Below are positions 8,599 through 18,921 of a stretch of DNA of 64,000 bases, one piece after another. A model generated the notes under the pieces. The model was not told where the DNA came from and made no database searches. It was given only the letters and a program-made list of their open reading frames with translations. The position numbers and the translations under genes are program-made. Numbering within the stretch: position 1 is the stretch's first letter; each line of letters opens with the position of its first letter. This DNA is from Burkholderia sp. HI2500 (lineage in GTDB: Bacteria; Pseudomonadota; Gammaproteobacteria; Burkholderiales; Burkholderiaceae). The stretch spans positions 992,001 to 1,056,000 of the forward strand of contig NZ_NKFL01000004.1 of the NCBI RefSeq assembly GCF_002223055.1, in the 5' to 3' direction.

Positions 8599-9127
8599 TC
8601 GGCAAGCGCAGCACGTCGAGCGCGTGCTGCGAGAATTCGACCCAGAACCGCTCGTTCGCGATGCCGGCTTGCAGGACCAGGTGCTGAAGGCGCTTCGTGC
8701 GCGAATCGGCGCTTTCCGAAAAATCGCGTGCCTCGATCTGCAGATACAGGTCGAGCTTCTCCTGGTGCAACGCGATGCGCCGCCTGATTTCGTCCTCGAG
8801 GCCGGCCGGGCCGAGCACCGCTTCCGCGCGCAGGCGCACCATCAACGCTTCGCGCAGCGGCGTCGGGTCTTCCGGTTCGGCGATCCAGCGGCGCAACTCC
8901 TTCTTGCCCGCCGGCAGGATCCGGTACGCGCGCTTGCGGCCGCGCCCCGATTCGGCCGGCAGCGATTCGATCCAGCCCGTTTCCTCGAGACGTCCCAGCT
9001 CGCGATAGATCTGCTGGTGCGTCGCCTGCCAGAAATAACCGATCGAGCGATCGAAACGGTCGGCGAGTTCGGAGCCCGAACCCGGGCGTTCGGCAAGCGC
9101 GGTGAGGAGTGCGTGGGGCAAGGACAT
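8591..9127 (-). CDS. PadR-family transcriptional regulator
   Basis: A 178-residue regulator. Residues 1-75 form the PadR winged helix (MSLPHALLTALAERPGSGSEL, then QIYRELGRLEETGWI); the remainder is the helical dimerisation domain of the larger PadR subfamily. The ATG at 9127 is chosen because MSLPHALL is the usual PadR beginning; a TTG at 9187 would extend it by 20 residues. PadR proteins usually repress a neighbouring detoxification or catabolic gene and release it on binding an aromatic or related ligand. The divergent gene is a FadH-like reductase, and the shared promoter carries two palindromes, a likely binding target. Confidence 0.9.
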   Translation of the reverse strand: MSLPHALLTALAERPGSGSELADRFDRSIGYFWQATHQQIYRELGRLEETGWIESLPAESGRGRKRAYRILPAGKKELRRWIAEPEDPTPLREALMVRLRAEAVLGPAGLEDEIRRRIALHQEKLDLYLQIEARDFSESADSRTKRLQHLVLQAGIANERFWVEFSQHALDVLRLPKD

Positions 9128-9200
9128 GTCGGATCGGAGGAGGCCGCGGAATGAACCGCATCTTGCCATATCGGGGCCACAGTACAAGATGGCGGATGCG

Positions 9201-11303
<2,103 letters not shown>

Positions 11304-11346
11304 GACCGATACGTTTCTTTTCCGCCCGACGATACAGGAGTTTTCG

Positions 11347-11787
11347 ATGACGAACGCACCGCTGCATCTTCAACCCGCTGTCGCGCAATCGCTCGACACG
11401 TGGCACGCGATGGTCGAACGCAAGGATTTTGACGCACTGGAATCGATCGTCCATCCGGACGCCGTGTTCCGCTCACCGATGGCGTTCAAGCCGTACGGGC
11501 CGGCGCCCGCGTTATTGCTGGCGTTGCGCACGGTCATCACGATCCTCGAGGATTTCACCTATCACCGCCAGTTCGTCACCGACGACGGCGAGAGCGTGGT
11601 GCTGGAGTTCAGTGCGGCCATCGGCGACAAGGCGCTGAAGGGGATCGACATGATCCGCTTCGACGAAGAAGGGCGGATCGTCGAGTTCGAGGTCATGATC
11701 CGGCCGTTCAATGCGCTGCAGGCACTCGGTGCCGAAATGGGCGCGCGGCTCGCCCAGCAGTTGCCGTCGTTCAAGCTCGGCGGTTGA
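11347..11787 (+). CDS. SnoaL/NTF2-like fold protein
   Basis: A 146-residue cytoplasmic protein of the nuclear-transport-factor-2-like superfamily: TWHAMVERKDFDALESIVHPDAVFRSP is the typical helix-then-strand opening, and GIDMIRFDEEGRIVEFEVMIRP the characteristic closing strands. The fold binds small hydrophobic molecules and is used by isomerases, hydrolases and carriers. It follows the FadH-like gene by 43 bases with its own AGGAG site and is probably in the same PadR-controlled operon, so it may act on the same enone or acyl substrate. The exact reaction is unknown. Confidence 0.85.
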   Translation: MTNAPLHLQPAVAQSLDTWHAMVERKDFDALESIVHPDAVFRSPMAFKPYGPAPALLLALRTVITILEDFTYHRQFVTDDGESVVLEFSAAIGDKALKGIDMIRFDEEGRIVEFEVMIRPFNALQALGAEMGARLAQQLPSFKLGG

Positions 11788-11821
11788 GCGGGGCGATTGC
11801 GGCGCAGTGGCCGCCGCGCGC

Positions 11822-12275
11822 TTAGCGCGCGAGTTGTGCCTGCGCGAGCCGCCCCAGGCAGCGGACGCCGTCCTCGATGTGTTCGTTCCACACGTGCCCC
11901 GCGCTCAGGCGCAGGCAATGGCGAAAGCGCCGGCTGGCCGAGAAGATGTCACCCGGCGCGAAGCAAATACCCTGTTCGAGCGCGGCATCGAACAGCGCGC
12001 GTGAATCGAATCGCTTCGGCAGTTCGAGCCAGAGCACGAAGCCGCCGGCCGGCCGGCTCACTTTCGTGCCAGGCGGAAAGCTGGCCTCGATCGTGCGCGT
12101 CATCCGCGCCAGGTTGTCCTCGAACACGCGCCGGACGCGGCGCAAATGCGCGTCGTATGCGCCGCTCCGCCAGGAAGTCGGCCAGCGCGAGCTGCAGCAA
12201 CACGGGGCCCAGCATCGATGCGGCGACGAGGCCGGTCGGGCCGTAGCCGACGATCGCGTCGTCACAGTGTTCGAT
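11822..12275 (-). pseudogene. Remnant of a MocR (GntR/aminotransferase) regulator, 3' end only, frameshifted
   Basis: The C-terminal end of a PLP-dependent aminotransferase-like MocR/YdcR protein. Recognisable parts are VSRPAGGFVLWLELPKRFD, GICFAPGDIFSA and the final helix. Reading upstream, VAASMLGPVLLQLALADFLAE lies in a different frame from GAYDAHLRRVRR that should follow it, so there is a one-base frameshift near 12160. Homology stops at about 12270, right beside the stop codon of the maleylacetate reductase gene. The helix-turn-helix and most of the aminotransferase domain are absent. The likely history is truncation when the hydroxyquinol cluster arrived or after a deletion. Confidence 0.75.
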
Positions 12276-13343
12276 TCAGCGCGCGGTCGTACCGGGCAGG
12301 TTGCCGTCGAACGCGTCCTGCAGCAGCGCGCGCAGGCCGTCGCGTTCGATCGGGCGCGGGTTCCAGTACGGATTGGCGGCCGCGATGTCGGCGGCGCGAT
12401 CGAGGTCGGCTTCCTGCATCCCGATCGCCTTCAGCGAGACCGGCGCGCCGTTGTCGAGCGCCAGCGCGTAGAGGCCGCGTGCGGCGTCGTTCGTGCCGAT
12501 CGCGCGGGCGATCCGCTGCATTGCTTCCGGCGCGTGCGCGGCGTTGTATGCGAGCGCATGCGGCAGCACGACCGTGTGGGTCGGCGCGTGCGGCAGGTTG
12601 AAGCTGCCGCCGAGCGTGTGACAGAGCTTGTGGTGCAGCGCCATGCCGACGTTGCCGAGCACCATGCCGCACAGCCACGCGCCGTAGAGCGCGTCGCTGC
12701 GCGCGTCGAGATCGGCCGGGTCGCGCCGCACGCCGGGCAGGCCGCGCGCGAGTGCGCGAATGCCTTCTTCGGCCACGAGGCTCATCACCGGATTCGCGTT
12801 GTTCGCGTAGAGGCCTTCCGCCGCGTGCGCGATCGCATTGAGGCCGCTCGTCACCGACAGCCCGATGGGCAGCGTGACGGTGAGCGCGGGATCGTAGATC
12901 ACCGTCTTCGGCAACACGCGAGCGTCGGAGCCCGTGCGCTTGACGCCGCCTTCGGTCAGGCCGTAGATCGGCGTCATCTCGCTGCCGGCGTACGTCGTCG
13001 GAATCGCGAGGATCGGCAGGCTGCTTTCGAGCGCGATCGCCTTGCCGAGGCCGATCGTCGAACCGCCGCCGATCGCGATCGCGCAGTCGGCATCGCGCGA
13101 CCTGGCGAACGCCTGCGCATCGCGGGCAATCTCGATCGGCACGTGCATCGTCGCGCGATCGTACAGCCCGGCCGCGCGCGCACCGAGCCGCTCGACGAGG
13201 CGTTGCGCGAGATCGCGCTGTTCCGGTGTGCAGAGCACGATCGCGCGTTGCGCGCCCAGTTCCAGCACTTCGCGTTCGAGATGCTCGAGGCTGCCTGCGC
13301 CGAAGATCACGCGGGCGGGGCGGGCCTGGTAGATGAAGTTCAT
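12276..13343 (-). CDS. Maleylacetate reductase
   Basis: A 355-residue iron-type alcohol dehydrogenase family member of the maleylacetate reductase branch. It shows MNFIYQARPARVIFGAGSL, the nucleotide-binding AIGGGSTIGLGKAIAL, AIPTTYAGSEMTPIYG and the HHKLCHTLGGSFNLPHAPTH region with metal-site histidines. It reduces maleylacetate to 3-oxoadipate with NADH, the step after hydroxyquinol ring cleavage. It is the last gene of a three-gene operon: the Dabb gene ends 7 bases before its start and the dioxygenase lies upstream. The length is normal for the family. The partner enzymes make this assignment strong. Confidence 0.92.
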   Translation of the reverse strand: MNFIYQARPARVIFGAGSLEHLEREVLELGAQRAIVLCTPEQRDLAQRLVERLGARAAGLYDRATMHVPIEIARDAQAFARSRDADCAIAIGGGSTIGLGKAIALESSLPILAIPTTYAGSEMTPIYGLTEGGVKRTGSDARVLPKTVIYDPALTVTLPIGLSVTSGLNAIAHAAEGLYANNANPVMSLVAEEGIRALARGLPGVRRDPADLDARSDALYGAWLCGMVLGNVGMALHHKLCHTLGGSFNLPHAPTHTVVLPHALAYNAAHAPEAMQRIARAIGTNDAARGLYALALDNGAPVSLKAIGMQEADLDRAADIAAANPYWNPRPIERDGLRALLQDAFDGNLPGTTAR

Positions 13344-13350
13344 GGCGTCG

Positions 13351-13653
13351 TTACTCCGTTGCGTAGTCGACCTGATGGCGCGAGATGCGCAGGCCCGTCA
13401 GTGCGTCGCGTACGCGTGCGTGTTCGGGATGCGTCGCGTATGCGTCGAGTGCTTCGCGCGATTCGAAATCGGCGACGAGAATCAGGTCGCACGCGTAGTC
13501 GGCCGCGCTGAAATCCGCGCCGACTTCGAGGTGCATCATGCCCGGAATCCGGCCGCGCAGGCTTTCGAAGGCGGTCTTGACGATGGTGCGTGCCACCGCG
13601 CGCTCGGGTTCGGCCGCGCCGGCGACGTTCCACATCACGACGTGGCGGATCAT
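13351..13653 (-). CDS. Dabb (stress-responsive alpha/beta-barrel) family protein
   Basis: A 100-residue ferredoxin-like alpha/beta-barrel protein beginning MIRHVVMWNV, the hallmark Dabb start, and containing the IPGMMHLEVGADFS segment and a C-terminal HQVDYATE. Dimeric relatives include small cyclases, decarboxylating enzymes and proteins of unknown function. Its ATG overlaps the TGA of the dioxygenase gene (ATGA junction), and the maleylacetate reductase gene starts 7 bases after its stop. It is therefore translated as part of the hydroxyquinol operon and may assist in handling an intermediate; this role is inferred from position only. Confidence 0.85.
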   Translation of the reverse strand: MIRHVVMWNVAGAAEPERAVARTIVKTAFESLRGRIPGMMHLEVGADFSAADYACDLILVADFESREALDAYATHPEHARVRDALTGLRISRHQVDYATE

Positions 13654-14531
13654 GCGGCGCGCTCCGCGGGATTGAGCACGAAGTCGTAATCGAGCGTGTA
13701 GAACGGCGTGTCCATGCGCGAGCCGTCCGGCGCGATGCCGGGCGCGTGCCGGATCCAGTCGGCGACGAGCGTCGACCGTACGCCGAACACCGCATCGGAG
13801 TCGAGATAGCGGTCGCCGTCGCGGAACACGTGCGTAATCAGCGTTTCGTAGCCGCGCGCCTCGATCATGAAGTGCAGGTGCGCGGGCCGCCACGGATGAC
13901 GGCCGAGCGCGTCGAGCATCGCGCCGACGGGGCCGTCGTGCGGAATCGGATACGGCTCCGCGAGGATCGAGCGGAATGCGTAGCGGCCGTCGGTATCCGT
14001 GCGCAGCCGGCCGCGCGCGCGGTGCGTGACCGAGCCGTCGTCGGCCGGAAGCTGCACGTCGTAGTGCCCGTCCTCGTCGGCTTGCCAGACTTCCAGCGAC
14101 GCGTGCGCGATCGGCAGGCCGTCGATGCCGCGCACGTGGCCCGACACGAAGCACGGCTCGCCGCAGGCGCCGTTCGCGATGTCGTCGAACATCCCGAAAT
14201 CGCGGCTGCCTTCGACGTAGAACGGGCCGAACACGGTCGCCTCCGTGCAGCCGGCCGGCTTCGCGTGATTCTGCGCGGTGACGAGGGTCGACAGCCCGAG
14301 CACGTCGGACAGCAGGATGAACTCCTGGCGCTTGTCGTCGGTGATGTGGCCCACGGCCGTCAGGAAGCCGATCGCGGCTTGCCATTCGGCCTCGGTGAGC
14401 TTCGTCTCCCGTGCAAACGAGTGCAGGTGCTGGACGAGGCTGGTCATCACCGTGCGCAACCGCTCGTCGCGACAGCCGCCCAGCGACGCGATCACGGCCT
14501 GTGTGATGGTGTCTTCGTTGAGATTGCGCAT
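13650..14531 (-). CDS. Hydroxyquinol 1,2-dioxygenase (intradiol)
   Basis: A 293-residue non-heme Fe(III) intradiol ring-cleavage dioxygenase converting 1,2,4-trihydroxybenzene to maleylacetate. An N-terminal helical linker domain of about 100 residues precedes the catalytic beta domain. Predicted iron ligands are Y157 (GHYDVQ), Y194 (EPYPIP), H218 and H220 (RPAHLHF). The hydroxyquinol rather than catechol specificity is inferred from overall resemblance and from the maleylacetate reductase in the same operon. An AGGAGA site lies eight bases before the ATG. It is the first gene of the operon, transcribed divergently from the LysR regulator. Confidence 0.92.
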   Translation of the reverse strand: MRNLNEDTITQAVIASLGGCRDERLRTVMTSLVQHLHSFARETKLTEAEWQAAIGFLTAVGHITDDKRQEFILLSDVLGLSTLVTAQNHAKPAGCTEATVFGPFYVEGSRDFGMFDDIANGACGEPCFVSGHVRGIDGLPIAHASLEVWQADEDGHYDVQLPADDGSVTHRARGRLRTDTDGRYAFRSILAEPYPIPHDGPVGAMLDALGRHPWRPAHLHFMIEARGYETLITHVFRDGDRYLDSDAVFGVRSTLVADWIRHAPGIAPDGSRMDTPFYTLDYDFVLNPAERAA

Positions 14532-14649
14532 AGGGGGTGTCTCCTGATGTCGTTGGATAGCGCGTTGACGTAACATTAATTCCTCCCCGGATCGTAAAAA
14601 AGAGGGTTTGGAGGAGTTTTGTTCTCCGCCAGGTGGAAGAATCGAACGC

Positions 14650-15573
14650 ATGGACAAGTGGACGCAGATCGAATTTTTCGTGCAGGTCGCCGAGCTGGGC
14701 AGCCTGTCGAAGGCCGCCGAGCGGCTCGGGATGTCGAGCGCGGCGGCGAGCCGCTGCCTGAACGCGCTGGAGGAGCGGCTGGGGGCGCGGCTCGTCGAGC
14801 GCACCACGCGGCGCCTGTGGCTGACCGATGCCGGGCATGAATACCACCGGCGTTGTGTGGCAATCCTGATGGAACTGTCGGAGGCCGATGCGGCAGTCAA
14901 CGAAGCGAGCGTCAACCCGGCCGGCACGCTGCGCGTGACCGCGTCGGTATCGTTCGCGTCGATCTATATCGCGCCCGCGTTGCCCGAGTTCCATCGGCGC
15001 TACCCCAACCTGAACGTGCAGATCGTCGCGGCGAACCGCTATCCGGATTTCATCGAGGCCGGCATCGACGTGGCGATCCGCACGCGCGAGCATGAAGCGG
15101 ATTCGGGCATCACGGTGCGCAAGCTCGCCGAGACGCGGCGCGTGCTGGCCGCGTCGCCCGGGTATCTGGCGAAGCACGGCGCGCCGGCGACGCCCGATGC
15201 GCTGTGCGACCACCGGCTGCTGGTGTACAACCTCGCGAACGATCCGTACGTCCTGCATTTCCGCCACGGCGCGAAGAAGCAGTCGGTCACGATCAAGAGC
15301 GTGCTCGATGCTAACGAAGGGCAGGTGATCCGCGCGGCGGCGCTTGCCGGGCTCGGCATCCTGATCCAGCCGCTCTACATCATTCACGACGATATCGTCG
15401 CGGGGAAGCTGGTGCCGGTGCTCACCGACTGGCAACTGCCGGCGCTCACCGTCAACATCGCGTACCAGAGCCGCCGTCACCAGCCGGCGAAGATCCGCGT
15501 GTTCACCGAGTTCCTGATCGAGCGCGTCGAACGCCTCGGGCTCGCGCGCAAATGGAAGGAAGTCGGCCGTTGA
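14650..15573 (+). CDS. LysR-family regulator of the hydroxyquinol operon
   Basis: A 307-residue LysR-type regulator: winged helix in residues 1-60 (LGSLSKAAERLGMSSAAASR, then ERTTRRLWLTDAG), followed by the two-lobed effector-binding domain. ATG 14650 gives the canonical MDKWTQIEFFVQVAE start; the open frame extends 14 codons further upstream. It is of the DsdC/AaeR-like subgroup common in aromatic catabolism. It is divergent from the dioxygenase operon with a 118-base shared region containing TTCCTCC and GGAGGAG segments that may be part of its binding site. The likely inducer is a pathway intermediate, by analogy with family members. Confidence 0.9.
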   Translation: MDKWTQIEFFVQVAELGSLSKAAERLGMSSAAASRCLNALEERLGARLVERTTRRLWLTDAGHEYHRRCVAILMELSEADAAVNEASVNPAGTLRVTASVSFASIYIAPALPEFHRRYPNLNVQIVAANRYPDFIEAGIDVAIRTREHEADSGITVRKLAETRRVLAASPGYLAKHGAPATPDALCDHRLLVYNLANDPYVLHFRHGAKKQSVTIKSVLDANEGQVIRAAALAGLGILIQPLYIIHDDIVAGKLVPVLTDWQLPALTVNIAYQSRRHQPAKIRVFTEFLIERVERLGLARKWKEVGR

Positions 15574-15754
15574 TCGCAGGACGGCGTCAAGGTCGCGTCG
15601 GACGGCTCGCGGGCAATCGGTCGCGATCGGCCCGCAGCTGCGTGTCATGTGGGGGCCGGCGTCGGGCGTGGTCGTGAAGTACCAGCACGAGTTCGCGGTG
15701 CGCAACCGGCCGCGGGGCGACAAGCTGTGGGTGCAGTTCAGTTTTCCGTTGTAG
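15574..15754 (+). pseudogene. Remnant of a SphA/MetA-pathway outer-membrane protein (3' end only)
   Basis: Directly after the LysR stop codon, translation shows DGVKVASDGSRA in one frame, then SVAIGPQLRVMWGPASG, KYQHEFAVRNRPRGDKLW and VQFSFPL followed by TAG in another. This matches the C-terminal beta strands of SphA-family (phenol meta-pathway type) outer-membrane proteins, ending with the usual terminal aromatic strand. A one-base frameshift around 15625 and loss of the whole N-terminal part make it non-functional. Together with the MocR remnant on the other side, it brackets the hydroxyquinol cluster between two broken genes. The family assignment rests on a short segment. Confidence 0.6.
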
Positions 15755-15820
15755 GCGCGGCGTACGGCCCCGGCCACGCACCCGGCCGGGACAACCTGAC
15801 GAAATCCTGACGAATCAAAG

Positions 15821-15835
15821 TGATATATTGTATCA
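15821..15835. promoter_or_regulatory. Fur/Zur-like 7-1-7 palindrome upstream of TonB receptor operon
   Basis: TGATATATTGTATCA is a 7-1-7 inverted repeat with one arm mismatch. By hand comparison it matches about 10 of 14 arm positions of the Fur core and about 11 of 14 of the gamma-proteobacterial Zur core, so the metal is undecided. TATCAT (15831-15836) may serve as the -10 with CTGACG (15807-15812) as -35, placing the palindrome over the promoter. Just upstream is a direct repeat of CCTGACGAA (15795-15815). Confidence 0.55.
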
Positions 15836-15913
15836 TCTGAGGTTTGCGTCACCGACGGGCCGGGCTGCCGGGCACGGCCGCGTGCGACGCCACCCTCCGA
15901 AGATCGATACGAC

Positions 15914-18124
15914 GTGACGAAAACCAGACACACCCCGGCGCGCGGGGAGCGGCACCACGCCGCGTCGCGCCGGAACGGCGACGCCTGGCGCGTTCGCGTG
16001 GCCCGCGGCTGCACGACCCTGCTGGGCTGCGCGATGGCGACCTCCGGCGCGTTGGCCGCCGAAGCGGCCGCACCCGCACCGGACGAACGGCATGCGCTGC
16101 CGGCGATCAACGTCAGCGCGCCATCCGCACCGGCCGACCCGCTGACGCAACCGCTCGAAACCGGCTCGCGGCTCGGGCTCGCGAGCCTCGACACGCCCGC
16201 GAGCGTCGAGACGGTCACGGCCGACACGATCGACGCGCGCGGCGATCGCACGGTGCTCGACGCGGTGACGCGCACCGCGGGGTTCTCCAGCGCGATGGCG
16301 CCCGGCACCGGCGGCACCGCATTGAGCGTGCGCGGCTTCAGCGGGCAGGAATCGGTGATGACGCTGCTCGACGGCGTGCGGCTGATGCCGGCCGCCGGCA
16401 CGATCACGTTCCCGTTCGATACGTGGTCGGTCGAGCGCATCGAGGTGCTGCGCGGCCCGGCGTCGATGCTGTACGGCGAAGGGGCGATCGGCGGCGTCGT
16501 GAACGTGGTGCCGAAACGGCCGCAGCGCACGCGCGAGACGACGCTGCAGGTCGGGGTCGGCCTGGATGGTGCGAAGCGCGCCGCGTTCGATACGACGGGC
16601 GCGCTCGGCCCGAAGCTGTCGTATCGCTTCCATGCAAGCGATGCGCGCGCGAACGGTCTCGCCGAGCGGGCCGATACGCATACGACGGCCGTCGGCGGCG
16701 CGCTGAAGTTCGACGTGAGCCCGACGCTCACGCTGACGCTCGACTTCGACTATGGCCGCCAGATGCCGGCGGCCTACTATGGCGTGCCGGCGCCGAACGG
16801 CGTGCTCGATCCGTCGCTGCGCAAGCTCAACTACAACGTCGCCGACGCGTCGATTTCCTATTACGACCAATGGACGCGCCTGTCGGCGACCTACCGGCCG
16901 ACGGCCGGCGTGACGATCGACAACCAGCTCTACTACCTGACGTCGAATCGCCACTGGCGCAATGCCGAATCGTATGCGCTCGATGCCGCGACGGGGCGCG
17001 TCACGCGCGGCGACTATCTCGACATCGGCCACCACCAGCGGCAGATCGGCGATCGGCTGAGTGCACGCTTCGACGGCACGCTGTTCGGCCGCGCGAACCG
17101 CTTCGTCGTCGGCACGGAATTCAGCCAGATCACGTTCAGCGGCACCAACAATTCGCCGTACGGCGGCGAATCGATGGTGCCCGCGCACGGCTTCGACCCT
17201 GGCGTGTTCACGAGCCCCGACCCGACGGTGCCGCAGTTCAGCACGCGCGCGCGGCAGGCGGCGGTGTTCGCCGAGAACCGGCTCGAAGTGCTGCCGCGGC
17301 TCGCGTGGGTGAGCGGGCTGCGCTACGACCACATCGCGTTCAGCCGCGAGCAGGCAGCGACCGGCGCGGGCTTCGACAAGCGTTTCGCGAACGTCGGCTG
17401 GCGCACCGGCTTCGTGTTCGAAGTCGCGCCGACGCTCAGCGCGTATGCGCAGTACACGACGGGCGCGGAGGGCCTCGGCTCGCTCGTGACGCTGTCCGCG
17501 TCGCAGGCGGGCTACCGGCTCGCGACCGGCGAACAGTGGGAAGCCGGCGTCAAGCAGACGTTGCTCGACGGCCGCGCATACTGGACGTTCGCCGTGTACG
17601 ACATCACGAAGCGCAACCTGCTCAGCACCGATCCGTTCAATCCCGCGCGGCGCCAGCAGGTCGGCCGGCAATCGTCGCGCGGCCTCGAGCTGACGGGCGG
17701 CGCGCGGCTGCCGCACGGCTGGACGGTCGATGCGAACGTCGCGCTGCTGCGCGCGCGCTATGACGCGTTCAACCAGAAGGTCGGCAGCGCGACGGTGTCG
17801 CACGCCGGCAATACGCCGGCCAACGTGCCGCGGCAGACGGCGAACCTGTGGCTCGGCTGGGCGTTTGCCGAGCGCTGGCAGGCGAACGCGGGCGTGCGCT
17901 ACGTCGGCGCGACCTACGGCGACGACGCGAACCGCGTGCAGGTGCCGTCGTACACGGTGTTCGACGCGTCGCTGCGCTGGCAGCCGACGTCGCGCACCGA
18001 GCTGGCGCTGATCTTGCGCAACCTCGCGAACCGCACGTATGCGGTGACGACGTCGAACGCCGGCGAGCAATGGCTGCTCGGCCCGTCGCGCTCGGCGGAG
18101 CTCGTCGCGACGATGCGCTTCTGA
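15914..18124 (+). CDS. TonB-dependent outer-membrane receptor
   Basis: A 736-residue TonB-dependent receptor. A signal sequence (LLGCAMATSGALAAE) precedes a TonB-box-like region near ALPAINVSAP. The plug domain (about 75-180) contains SVRGFSGQESVMTLLDGVRL and VERIEVLRGPASMLYGEGAIGG; the 22-stranded barrel ends in the typical terminal Phe. No N-terminal signalling (STN) domain is present, so there is no sigma/anti-sigma control. The GTG at 15914 gives an unusually long charged N-terminus; an internal ATG (residue 41) leaves too short a signal peptide. Its stop overlaps the start of the ABC ATPase gene. The substrate is a metal chelate or cobalamin-type ligand, not determinable here. Confidence 0.9.
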   Translation: MTKTRHTPARGERHHAASRRNGDAWRVRVARGCTTLLGCAMATSGALAAEAAAPAPDERHALPAINVSAPSAPADPLTQPLETGSRLGLASLDTPASVETVTADTIDARGDRTVLDAVTRTAGFSSAMAPGTGGTALSVRGFSGQESVMTLLDGVRLMPAAGTITFPFDTWSVERIEVLRGPASMLYGEGAIGGVVNVVPKRPQRTRETTLQVGVGLDGAKRAAFDTTGALGPKLSYRFHASDARANGLAERADTHTTAVGGALKFDVSPTLTLTLDFDYGRQMPAAYYGVPAPNGVLDPSLRKLNYNVADASISYYDQWTRLSATYRPTAGVTIDNQLYYLTSNRHWRNAESYALDAATGRVTRGDYLDIGHHQRQIGDRLSARFDGTLFGRANRFVVGTEFSQITFSGTNNSPYGGESMVPAHGFDPGVFTSPDPTVPQFSTRARQAAVFAENRLEVLPRLAWVSGLRYDHIAFSREQAATGAGFDKRFANVGWRTGFVFEVAPTLSAYAQYTTGAEGLGSLVTLSASQAGYRLATGEQWEAGVKQTLLDGRAYWTFAVYDITKRNLLSTDPFNPARRQQVGRQSSRGLELTGGARLPHGWTVDANVALLRARYDAFNQKVGSATVSHAGNTPANVPRQTANLWLGWAFAERWQANAGVRYVGATYGDDANRVQVPSYTVFDASLRWQPTSRTELALILRNLANRTYAVTTSNAGEQWLLGPSRSAELVATMRF

Positions 18125-18921
18125 TGCGGCACGGCGCACCTCCCGTGATGCACATGCTCGACATCGAACGCGTGAGCTGGTCTCCCGGCGGCGCGATCAC
18201 CGTGCTCGATTCGGTGACGCTGAGCGTGGCCGACGGCGAGTTCGTCGGGCTGGTCGGCCCGAACGGCAGCGGCAAGACGAGCCTGCTGCGCTGCGTGTTC
18301 CGTTACGCGCGGCCCGATGCCGGCCGTGTCGCGCTCGATGCGCAGGACGTGTGGCGCATGCGGCCGCGCGCGGTCGCGCAGCGCATCGCGGTGCTGCAGC
18401 AGGAGACGCCGGACGATTTCGGGCTGACGGTCGACGAACTGGTCGGCATGGGGCGCACGCCGCACCAGCGGCCGTTCGACGCGGAGACGGCGGACGATCG
18501 CCGGATCGTCGAATCCGCGCTGCACGACGTCGGCCTCGTCGAGCGCCGTGCGCAGCGCTTCGCGTCGCTGTCGGGCGGCGAGAAGCAGCGTGCGCTGCTG
18601 GCCCGCGCACTCGCTCAGCAGCCCGAACTGCTGTTGCTCGACGAACCGACCAACCATCTCGACCTGCGCCATCAGCTCGAACTGCTCGCGCGCGTGCGGC
18701 GCCTCGGCATCGCGACGCTCGCCACGATTCACGACCTCAATCTCGCGGCCGCGTATTGCGACCGGCTCCACGTGCTCGCGCACGGCAGGGTCGTCGCGTC
18801 GGGCGTGCCGGCCGACGTGCTGACCGAAGCGCTGCTGCGCGACGTGTTCGGCGTCGCCGCGCTCGTCGATCGCCATCCCGTCACGGGCCGGCCGCGCATC
18901 ACGCCGCTTCATCCGGAATGA
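18124..18921 (+). CDS. ABC transporter ATP-binding protein, FecE/BtuD-type
   Basis: A 265-residue ATPase energising uptake of a metal chelate. Walker A GPNGSGKTS, Q-loop in VLQQETPDDF, signature LSGGEKQR, Walker B LLLLDEP and the H-loop TIHDLN are all present. The ATG at 18124 shares a base with the receptor stop codon (TGATG); another ATG lies at 18148. The last codons overlap the start of the binding-protein gene (ATGA), indicating translational coupling across the operon. Sequence type is that of siderophore, heme and cobalamin importers (FecCD superfamily). Confidence 0.93.
   Translation: MRHGAPPVMHMLDIERVSWSPGGAITVLDSVTLSVADGEFVGLVGPNGSGKTSLLRCVFRYARPDAGRVALDAQDVWRMRPRAVAQRIAVLQQETPDDFGLTVDELVGMGRTPHQRPFDAETADDRRIVESALHDVGLVERRAQRFASLSGGEKQRALLARALAQQPELLLLDEPTNHLDLRHQLELLARVRRLGIATLATIHDLNLAAAYCDRLHVLAHGRVVASGVPADVLTEALLRDVFGVAALVDRHPVTGRPRITPLHPE

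Noticed and set aside
15755..15913. Possible cobalamin riboswitch before the TonB receptor
   Set aside because: The leader is too short and no B12-box sequence or long-range fold was seen; a short palindrome explains the regulation better.
13654..16731. Long minus-strand frame continuing upstream of the Dabb gene
   Set aside because: Only the last 100 codons (13351-13653) are a recognisable protein; the rest overlaps the dioxygenase, LysR and receptor genes in other frames.
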